A stretch of 64,000 nt of DNA from UBA4416 sp044238845 (GTDB taxonomy: Bacteria; Bacteroidota; Bacteroidia; B-17B0; Aurantibacillaceae): the NCBI GenBank assembly GCA_044238845.1, contig JBIICN010000012.1, forward strand, positions 25,157-89,156, written 5' to 3'. The notes below the pieces were generated by a model. The model did not search any database. It was not told the origin of the DNA and saw nothing but the letters and a program-made list of their open reading frames with translations. Below, in pieces: positions 57,711-64,000 of this stretch (its first letter is position 1; the number at the start of each line of letters is the position of its first letter). Both the position numbers and the translations under genes were made by a program.

Positions 57711-59141
57711 TTAGAATGAAATTAATTTTACTCCTATAGTAAATGGTGATAATTCCGGACCTTTTCCGTTTTCAAACAAGGGGGTTAAAGCATAATCGGC
57801 ATATAAGGTTAAGTTGTGGTAGCCAATACTTGCATGAGCATTTACTCTAAAAGGATTTATGTTGTAATTATCTTTTTTAATAATTCTTATTTCTTGCCCA
57901 TTTTGTGTTCCAATTTGACGTGTACGAGATCCTAATTTGTAGCCTCCTATGACACCAAATGCCAAGTGAAATGCTTTTTTAGGATTTTTACTCGTATTAA
58001 ATTCTAACAATACAGGAACGTTAACAAACGTGCTTTTTAATCTGTTTTTCTTGTAGCTAAATGTATTTGTTGAATCTATAACTCCGAATGTATAACTAGA
58101 ATCTGGATTTAATCTTGTTTTGTTGCTAAATTCATATTGGTTCCATTCAAATCCTAATCCAACTACTAAGTTGATATAATCTTTATAGATATGAATGTCT
58201 TTTTCGAAAGGGTTTAATTGAAAATTTAATGATTTACCATAATTTAAAGCCATATATTCTTGTCCTTTCGGCATAGTGAAGCCTCCATTAGATAACCAAC
58301 CATTTACACCCATTCCAAAACCTGCCCAGTGGTGAAAATCGTCGTCATTTGTTTTGTTGATGTTTGAGTCAGAATCTTTGTCTTTATTAATAATTACGTA
58401 TTGTTTTTTGCGAAAATTAATAGTAGTTGTGTCTTTTTTATCACCTGATTTTTTTGCCACATCATCACCAACCACTTTTGCAATAGATGAAGAACTTGAA
58501 GCTTCAGCACTTACCTCTTTAGGCTCGCCTTTAAATTTAATAGTACTTGAGCCAGTAGCATTGGCGTTTATTTTATCGTTGGCAAACACTTTTGCCGATG
58601 AAGCTCCAGAGGTAGTTATATTTGTTGTTGCAGCATTTAATTTGTAGGCTTTTAAGGCAGATGCACCACTAACAGTACTGTATAATGTTTGTGTATTTCC
58701 TTCTAAATTCACAGCCGAAGCGCCGCTTAACATAACATCTATCGCTTTTGTGTTAACTTTTAATATAACATCACTGGCGCCAGACACGTCGATGGATAAA
58801 CTATCCGCATTGATACTATTGGTAGAGCTAAATTTTGAAGCGCCACTGCTTGTAATTTGTTTTAGAGTGTTTCCGCTTACATATATTTTATACGAATGCG
58901 TGAAACTACCTTTGGCTTTTATTACTAACGTTTCGTTTTCGTAGGTTGTATTAATGTTATTGATCTCTTTTTCGTCTGCCACCACTTTAAGACTTAATGT
59001 ATCGCTTTGCCTGTAAAGAACATTGGCCGCTCCAGATAATTCAATTTTTTGAAATGCTTTCGCTTCTCTTACTTGAGATGTTTGTGCTTTAATTGCTATG
59101 GAGCTAATTAAAAGAATGGATGATAATATGATTGGTTTCAT
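57711..59141 (-). CDS. GIN-domain (DUF2807) protein fused to an outer-membrane barrel
   Basis: A 476-aa exported protein. After the signal peptide (MKPIILSSILLISSIAIKAQ) comes a head GIN domain (DUF2807, about 25-215) with its regular beta-helix pattern (IELSGAANVLYRQSDTLSLK; ISTSGASKFSS-type rungs with repeated SGAS). A polar linker is rich in Lys/Asp (KDKDSDSNINKTNDDDFHHW), and from about 270 a beta-barrel of the PorT type follows with aromatic-flanked strands and terminal ITFF/IGVKLISF-like end. GIN proteins are usually free adhesin-like heads; here the head is joined to its own anchor. Function unknown. It starts upstream of nothing recognisable and is likely monocistronic. Confidence 0.75.
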   Translation of the reverse strand: MKPIILSSILLISSIAIKAQTSQVREAKAFQKIELSGAANVLYRQSDTLSLKVVADEKEINNINTTYENETLVIKAKGSFTHSYKIYVSGNTLKQITSSGASKFSSTNSINADSLSIDVSGASDVILKVNTKAIDVMLSGASAVNLEGNTQTLYSTVSGASALKAYKLNAATTNITTSGASSAKVFANDKINANATGSSTIKFKGEPKEVSAEASSSSSIAKVVGDDVAKKSGDKKDTTTINFRKKQYVIINKDKDSDSNINKTNDDDFHHWAGFGMGVNGWLSNGGFTMPKGQEYMALNYGKSLNFQLNPFEKDIHIYKDYINLVVGLGFEWNQYEFSNKTRLNPDSSYTFGVIDSTNTFSYKKNRLKSTFVNVPVLLEFNTSKNPKKAFHLAFGVIGGYKLGSRTRQIGTQNGQEIRIIKKDNYNINPFRVNAHASIGYHNLTLYADYALTPLFENGKGPELSPFTIGVKLISF

Positions 59142-59270
59142 TTGTAGAATTTTTAATTTTAAATAATCTTTTCTGCAGATTTATACATAGGACGCACCTC
59201 GTTACAAAAAAGTTACAGGAAACTAAAAAATAATTCAAAAAAAGAAATGCCTATAAATACAGGGGCTGGA

Positions 59271-60572
59271 TTACTTGCTTTTTACCCAGTTTGAAATATC
59301 TGTAATCACTTGAAAGTCTACATTTCCTTGTTTATCATACTCGGATGGTGAAGATTTTCCTTCACCTTTCATAAACAAATGGTTTAATGTTGGGTAAGAT
59401 ATAAATTGATTTTTAGGCTTATCGCTTAAATTTTGTTTCCACAAGTTAAAATCAGTCATGGTTACTTGGTAATCTCTTTCACCTTGTAATATTAAAATAG
59501 GTTGTTTTAATTTTTTGGCTACTTGAACTTGATTATACTTTAATAATGATTCCCAATATTTGGGTTCAATATTTAAAGGTAAATCTTCGGCTTTAGCTGT
59601 TTTTAAAGCCTTTGGTGTTTTTACGATAATTGATTGAGCTATTAATTTATCTATTTCTTTTCTTTCTTCTTGATCAATACTATCTAATCCAAAAATGTAA
59701 TTGTATTGTTCCAATACAACATCTTCTAATGGACGCGCATTTCCTGCTAATAGAACAATGCCATTTATTTGCTTCGATTTACTGGCAATTAATGGAGCAC
59801 ACATAGCACCTAAACTATGCCCCGCAATAAATACTTTTGAATCTTTAAAATCAGGATTCTTTTTTATAGTTGCCACAGCACTAACAGCATCTTCAATCAC
59901 TTCTGCATTAATATCAACATCTTTCATGTCTTTACCATAAACCATCGTACGTTTATCGTATCTGTACGTTGCAATACCATTTGATGCTAATCCAACTGCT
60001 AAATCTTTTAACGCTTTATTTGGCCCGATGGTTTCATCTTTATCATTAGGACCAGAACCCGCTAATAAAATAACAACAGGAGGATTTTTGATATTGTTTG
60101 GTACACATAATGCGCCTGGTAAAGACATGGTGCCGGTTTTTACAGCAATTTTTGTTTCGTAGTATTTATTTTGTTGAGCGTATTCGGGTGTAACGTAAGC
60201 TGTTTTGTTTTTTGGCGGCACAAAAAACATCCCAATAATTTTTTTATAATCGTTGAAACTGAATTGTAAATCCATTTTTGTTTTTTCAAATGTACATCTT
60301 ACGGCCACCACATCTATCGAATCTTTTTTGGTAGATTCAACAGTCGTATAACCCTTGTATTCGCCCATATATCTTGGAATACTTCCCCACATTTTTTCAA
60401 GCATGGCGGCATTAAATTTATTGGCCATGCTAGTGTCAAACATCGAGTAGCAACTATCAAATTGCTGACGTTCTAGTTTTTTTACAAAAGAGATAGATAG
60501 CTCCTCGTTAGTTTGTGAAAACGAATTGATGTTTAGAATAAGCAATAGAAAAACTGAGTATGTAAATTTCAT
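59271..60572 (-). CDS. Secreted alpha/beta hydrolase with N-terminal DUF3887 domain
   Basis: A 433-aa hydrolase, exported by a signal peptide MKFTYSVFLLLILNINSFSQ; an in-frame ATG at 60590 would add six polar residues in front and is less likely. The N-terminal part (about 25-120) matches DUF3887, a helical-beta domain often found before hydrolases (VKKLERQQFDSCYSMFDTSM). The hydrolase has the oxyanion loop ILLAGSGPNDKDETIG, the nucleophile Ser253 in GHSLGAM, the acid in LQGERDYQVTM and a late His in TLNHLFMKG. Substrate unknown; an esterase or dipeptidase-like role is possible. Confidence 0.85.
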   Translation of the reverse strand: MKFTYSVFLLLILNINSFSQTNEELSISFVKKLERQQFDSCYSMFDTSMANKFNAAMLEKMWGSIPRYMGEYKGYTTVESTKKDSIDVVAVRCTFEKTKMDLQFSFNDYKKIIGMFFVPPKNKTAYVTPEYAQQNKYYETKIAVKTGTMSLPGALCVPNNIKNPPVVILLAGSGPNDKDETIGPNKALKDLAVGLASNGIATYRYDKRTMVYGKDMKDVDINAEVIEDAVSAVATIKKNPDFKDSKVFIAGHSLGAMCAPLIASKSKQINGIVLLAGNARPLEDVVLEQYNYIFGLDSIDQEERKEIDKLIAQSIIVKTPKALKTAKAEDLPLNIEPKYWESLLKYNQVQVAKKLKQPILILQGERDYQVTMTDFNLWKQNLSDKPKNQFISYPTLNHLFMKGEGKSSPSEYDKQGNVDFQVITDISNWVKSK

Positions 60573-60689
60573 AATGGAATTAATTGGCAACTAATGTAAA
60601 ATAAATTTGAAGAATATTATGTGATTATTTTCTAATGAAATCAGATAAAAATGATTTGATAAAAAAATAGAAATAGGTTTTTTTGATAT

Positions 60690-61046
60690 CTATAGTTTTT
60701 CTAAAACAGCCTTTAAATCATCAATTGAAACAGGTTTGATGCAAAAAGCTAACATGTTAGTTTGCTCAGCTCTTTGTTTTGTTGATGGATCTGAATTCCC
60801 AGTTAAATAAATAACATTTGTTTGTGAAAATTTTCTTATTTCTTGCATAGCTTCAATGCCGTCCATATCTCCTTCAATACGTATATCCATTAAAATAACA
60901 TCAGGCTGGTACTTTTTCGTAGCCTCAATGGCCTCTATGCCTGTTCTAACGCACTGTACGACTTTATGTCCTATAATTTCGATGTATTTTTTGTTGACCA
61001 TCGATAAAATCATATCGTCTTCAACTATAAGAACTTTTTTTGCCAT
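60690..61046 (-). CDS. Single-domain response regulator
   Basis: A 118-aa receiver-only protein from the ATG at 61046 (an ATG at 61064 would overlap the kinase gene). It has the acidic pair D10-D11, the phosphoacceptor Asp54 in VILMDIRIEGDMDG, the switch Thr in IYLTGNSD and the conserved Lys in FCIKPVS. No output domain, so it probably acts by protein contacts or as part of a phosphorelay. It starts four bases after the stop of the HisKA_2 kinase gene and should be its cognate partner. Confidence 0.9.
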   Translation of the reverse strand: MAKKVLIVEDDMILSMVNKKYIEIIGHKVVQCVRTGIEAIEATKKYQPDVILMDIRIEGDMDGIEAMQEIRKFSQTNVIYLTGNSDPSTKQRAEQTNMLAFCIKPVSIDDLKAVLEKL

Positions 61047-61050
61047 AGTA

Positions 61051-62343
61051 CTATTTTTTATCAATAGGAAATGTTAATTCAAAAATCATATTGTTTATCT
61101 GGCGCTTGAATGCAAATTTACCATTTAATTGAATACAAAATGATTCAATCAAATTTATACCCAACGATTTTGTTTTTATTTCATCATTATACTCATATCC
61201 AATGCCATCATCTTTATATTCAAGAAAACATTGATTGTCTTTATGATCGATAGTTATCCAAATATGACCCTTCTCTTTTTCATAAAATGCATATTTATAA
61301 GAGTTGGTAATTAATTCATTTAACATTAATCCAAAAGGCATAGCCTTTGACATTTCTAAATTTATTTCATCAATTTTTATATGTATTTCAACAATCTTAT
61401 CTTTTGAGATCGATTGCTTAATAAATTGGACTAATTCATTTGTATATAGAGCCACGTTGACTTCTTTTAAAGACGTGTTTTCATAAAGTTTTTCGTGTAA
61501 CAGAGCAATAGATTTAATTCGATTTTGGCTTTCTTTTAATATTTGTATAGTTTTTTCATCTTTTAAGTAAAACGTTTGAAGTTCCATTAACGCCGTTACG
61601 ACTGCCAAATTATTTTTAACTCGATGATGAATTTCTGAAAGTAAAATGTTTTTTTCGGCTAATGATGAAATCGCTTGTTCTTCTGCTAATTTTCGGATAC
61701 TATTTTCTTCTTTTAACTGTTCTTGTTGTGAAATCAGTTGTTGGTTTTTGATAATGAGTAATTGATTTACTTTATTGTTATTGTACAAAAAATAAAGTGC
61801 TAATGCCATTATTATGATGCTACAACATATAAAGTTTATTAAATAAAAAACAGATTGTTGTTCAATATTTAGTGCGGGAAAATTGATTTTAAAAATCTTT
61901 TCTATGGTTACTATAATAATAAAATTTGCAACATAGCTAAACATTGCCAGTGCAATAGTTTTTATGTTTTTAGTATCAAATAAAGTAAGAACGATTAACG
62001 GGGATGTAAATAAGTATAAATGAATTCCTGAATCAAAACCTAGATAAATAGAGAAAAATAAAACACAGTAATTTGTATTTAATAAAATTAAGAAACTTGA
62101 TATTGTATACTTTTTAAAGCTATTTAATATAATAGATAATGAAAATAGTGAAATGCCTATTGAAATTGCTGTAAAAGGCAAGTATTGTTTATGAAGTAAA
62201 AAGTAGAAAAAATAGATCAGTGAAAAAATGACACATAGAATCGACATTCTATTTCTAGCCTGAAGCTTATCGGAAAAGGTATAGGATTGAGCGGAGTTTA
62301 CTCCGGCAGAAATAATATCATCCCAATAGCTTAGTATACTCAT
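61051..62343 (-). CDS. Membrane sensor histidine kinase (HisKA_2)
   Basis: A 430-aa kinase. Residues of about 30-195 form six or so transmembrane helices, followed by a short coiled coil (QQLISQQEQLKEENSIRKLA). The HisKA_2 domain has the phosphoacceptor H239 in LLSEIHHRVKNNLAVVTAL, and the HATPase domain has N-box LMLNELITNSYKYAF, G1 DGIGYEY and G2 LGINLIES. The sensor part is purely membranous, so it may detect a lipid or membrane state. It follows the small membrane protein gene after a 36-base gap, and the response regulator follows at once. Confidence 0.9.
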   Translation of the reverse strand: MSILSYWDDIISAGVNSAQSYTFSDKLQARNRMSILCVIFSLIYFFYFLLHKQYLPFTAISIGISLFSLSIILNSFKKYTISSFLILLNTNYCVLFFSIYLGFDSGIHLYLFTSPLIVLTLFDTKNIKTIALAMFSYVANFIIIVTIEKIFKINFPALNIEQQSVFYLINFICCSIIIMALALYFLYNNNKVNQLLIIKNQQLISQQEQLKEENSIRKLAEEQAISSLAEKNILLSEIHHRVKNNLAVVTALMELQTFYLKDEKTIQILKESQNRIKSIALLHEKLYENTSLKEVNVALYTNELVQFIKQSISKDKIVEIHIKIDEINLEMSKAMPFGLMLNELITNSYKYAFYEKEKGHIWITIDHKDNQCFLEYKDDGIGYEYNDEIKTKSLGINLIESFCIQLNGKFAFKRQINNMIFELTFPIDKK

Positions 62344-62379
62344 GGTTTCAAAATTATCATTTTTCCTGAGAAAAGATGA

Positions 62380-63027
62380 TTATTTTGTTCTGTGTTTTGT
62401 GGCAATAATAAGATAGTAAATATCAATAATCATATAAACAACTACCATTGAAATAATCCAATGATTTGTTGGCCAATGCATAATTATCATGATGCCACAA
62501 AATAAACTCCCTAACATACGGCACCATGCCGCCCAATATGAAATACCTTTTTCTTGTAAATGATTCAATAACATAATTAAACAGGTTATTGAAATTACTA
62601 GTTGTATGGCATAGGCCGAGTTAGCACCAATCGAATTATCGTAACCATCTTTTATAAAGAAGTATAGCACAGCAAGCCAAGCTAAAATAGAAAAACCAAA
62701 CATAACGTTAAATCTGCTTTGTAATTTCTCTCCTACTTGTTTGTAACCGTATTTAAATGTGCTGTAAACAATAAAAACATCTGCAAAAAACCAGGCATAA
62801 TATCCAATTTGTAAAACCATTCCCATGTCTTGCTTGTAAACAAATGCCCATAGAAATTCCCAAGCGATATTAGCTCCAATAACACCGGCCGAAATACCAA
62901 CAAATTTGTATTTAATGATTCCTCTTATTACTAAGATGTAGCATAAAACCCAAAAAATAGCGCCAATACCAAATAATATTAATTCAGGAATTGTGTAGAC
63001 AGATGTATTTAACCAATAATTATTCAT
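62380..63027 (-). CDS. Seven-helix membrane protein resembling membrane terpene cyclases
   Basis: A 215-aa protein with about seven helices and almost no soluble part. The second helix contains GANIAWEFLWAFVY (N53, E57), like the N-x-x-W-E-F motif of the Pyr4/PaxB-type integral membrane terpene cyclases, and a late acidic residue D202 lies in MIIDIYYLIIA, the place of the second catalytic acid in that family. Length is close to the usual 210-240. It starts two bases after the stop of an FAD amine-oxidase/desaturase-like gene. This is a resemblance by motif only; a TspO-like or other membrane protein is possible. No other terpene gene is within the window. Confidence 0.45.
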   Translation of the reverse strand: MNNYWLNTSVYTIPELILFGIGAIFWVLCYILVIRGIIKYKFVGISAGVIGANIAWEFLWAFVYKQDMGMVLQIGYYAWFFADVFIVYSTFKYGYKQVGEKLQSRFNVMFGFSILAWLAVLYFFIKDGYDNSIGANSAYAIQLVISITCLIMLLNHLQEKGISYWAAWCRMLGSLFCGIMIIMHWPTNHWIISMVVVYMIIDIYYLIIATKHRTK

Positions 63028-63029
63028 TT

Positions 63030-64000
63030 TTATTTTCTTTTTTTAGTAAATAAATTTTTTATAACTCCAAGCACATGAATTGCAAACGACATAATCCAAG
63101 GTATTTGAACATTCCAAGCTAACCCTTTTTTGTAGCGTCTTTTATCTTTCCATCTGTAAAAAGAAAAGATCCATGGTTCATGTAAATCCCACAATTTACA
63201 TTTTTTTGCACTAATTCCCGATACATCTATAATACAGTTTACCGCTCTCCTGGCAGCTTCGTTAGCTCCTTCCATAGTTGCCAAATCTGTGTATGTTTTA
63301 ACGTAGTCGGATGCTAAAAACAAATTTTTAACACGAGTATAGGCATAGGGTCTTAAATCCCATGAATTAATGGTATTAACCAATAATGGCTCTTTATTTT
63401 TTTTAGGAATTTCAAATTCGATGTCAGCATCTAGGTACCAATTATGTAACATATCGTCTTGTAAAATAACCTGACCCTCTACATTTAAACTGCGTTTTAA
63501 CTGTTCCCAAATTTCTTTAATAATTTCTTCTTTTGAGCATTCTTTAGCAGATTTGTTATATAAAATCCCTGGAGTATCCCAGTCAGATATATCAACCGAT
63601 AAAATTCCCTTTACGTGTCCATCGCCATATTCATTTAAGTTAACATTTGGCCAAAATTGTTTTTGCGAAATAGAAGTAATTGCCCAAGGAGTATCAATAT
63701 AGATAGTATGGCCTTGGTTTATTTGAACATCTTTAGTTAAATAAAATTGCGCTCCATTCATCCACGAAACAGATTCGCTTAATTGTTTGATGGTATTTAA
63801 TGTTGGATCTATTTTTATAACATCAGGATTTAATAAGTTTGCCATAACTTCTACTGGCACAGCAAATAAGTAATGATCTGCCACTATATCATTATCTTTT
63901 CCTTCTATTGAAACTTTTACACTATCTATTTTTTGGTTTTTGGTGTTGATATAATTAGTAGGACTATTTAAGTAAAATTTAACGCCTTTTTCTTTTAAAT
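63030..64000 (-). CDS. FAD-dependent amine-oxidase/phytoene-desaturase-like enzyme, C-terminal part
   Basis: The frame is open from the right window edge; the internal GTG at 63884 is not a start. About 323 residues are visible: a substrate region (LKEKGVKFYLN, then AD-x-Y-LFAVPVEVMANLL), a middle domain, and near the end the FAD-contacting signature NLFLASDYVKTYTDLATMEG followed by ANEAARRAVNCI, as in phytoene desaturases, HpnE hydroxysqualene dehydroxylases and related amine-oxidase-fold enzymes. A C-terminal membrane helix and lysine tail follow (IHVLGVIKNLFTKKRK), suggesting membrane attachment. Substrate unknown, but isoprenoid lipids are the usual class. The next gene starts two bases after the stop. 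Confidence 0.85.
   Translation of the reverse strand, partial: LKEKGVKFYLNSPTNYINTKNQKIDSVKVSIEGKDNDIVADHYLFAVPVEVMANLLNPDVIKIDPTLNTIKQLSESVSWMNGAQFYLTKDVQINQGHTIYIDTPWAITSISQKQFWPNVNLNEYGDGHVKGILSVDISDWDTPGILYNKSAKECSKEEIIKEIWEQLKRSLNVEGQVILQDDMLHNWYLDADIEFEIPKKNKEPLLVNTINSWDLRPYAYTRVKNLFLASDYVKTYTDLATMEGANEAARRAVNCIIDVSGISAKKCKLWDLHEPWIFSFYRWKDKRRYKKGLAWNVQIPWIMSFAIHVLGVIKNLFTKKRK

Noticed and set aside
63030..63884. GTG at 63884 as the start of the FAD enzyme
   Set aside because: The frame continues without stop to the window edge and the upstream codons (LKEKGVKFYLN and following) fit the family.

Overview
The window is a stretch of AT-rich chromosome from a member of the Bacteroidota. 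The evidence is type IX secretion (T9SS) C-terminal sorting domains on several giant cell-surface proteins, PorT-like outer-membrane barrels, a GIN-domain protein, a DUF4286 protein, TCR/Tet-type MFS and HisKA_2 signalling proteins, and TAnnTTTG promoter boxes in place of a sigma-70 -10/-35 pair. No rRNA, tRNA, CRISPR array or complete insertion sequence was recognised. I cannot place it below phylum.

Layout. 0-11 kb: the end of a beta-carbonic anhydrase, a decayed LytTR regulator remnant, rsmA, an outer-membrane barrel, a leftward operon (lipoprotein, TPR protein, DUF4286, small secreted protein), an MFS pump, two DUF2157-like membrane proteins, and a MacB/FtsX-type permease with a small membrane protein. 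11-16 kb: a 1693-aa PKD/GEVED/dockerin-like T9SS protein. 16.6-31.4 kb: recQ, an M17 aminopeptidase, a secreted protein, pdxA, pepT, a prolyl-peptidase-like S9 enzyme, a GxxExxY protein, an M1 aminopeptidase lipoprotein, panD, a flippase-like membrane protein and rfaE2. 31.4-39.3 kb: a polysaccharide flippase, dut, a cysteine-cluster protein, truB, two GT-C-like membrane proteins and ribBA. 39.5-49.5 kb: two more T9SS giants (a beta-helix/Ig protein and an FG-GAP protein) around a nitroreductase/HxlR pair, an SRPBCC protein, a CoA-type Nudix hydrolase and an unrecognised three-gene unit ending in an XRE regulator. 49.6-57.2 kb: asnS, an Nfu-type Fe-S scaffold, comF, a lamin-tail-domain surface protein and asd. 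57.2-64 kb: a 500-base intergenic region with duplicated terminators, a GIN-barrel protein, an alpha/beta hydrolase, then a leftward run of an FAD amine-oxidase/desaturase-like enzyme (cut by the window end), a small seven-helix membrane protein resembling membrane terpene cyclases, a HisKA_2 kinase and a single-domain response regulator.

How it fits together. Housekeeping genes (ribosome maturation, cofactors B5/B6/B2, dUTPase, tRNA modification and charging, Fe-S assembly, aspartate pathway) are interspersed with surface-protein genes. Peptide breakdown is well represented (S9, M1, M17, peptidase T), suggesting peptides as a nutrient. Heptose activation, flippases and GT-C enzymes point to envelope glycan synthesis.

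The most interesting material is not in the ordinary genes but in the seams: (i) a GxxExxY (PD-(D/E)xK-like) gene bounded by inverted CACATAGnCACATAG repeats, with a 142-base gene-less relative elsewhere; (ii) a 26-base copy of the 3' end of asnS on the far side of the FG-GAP gene, as if that gene had been inserted at the asnS terminus; (iii) REP-like palindromes, one core apparently accommodated in frame inside a peptidase gene; (iv) duplicated terminator units downstream of asd; (v) -7 boxes exactly four bases before several start codons, implying leaderless mRNAs; and (vi) the possible terpenoid/sensor gene run at the right edge.
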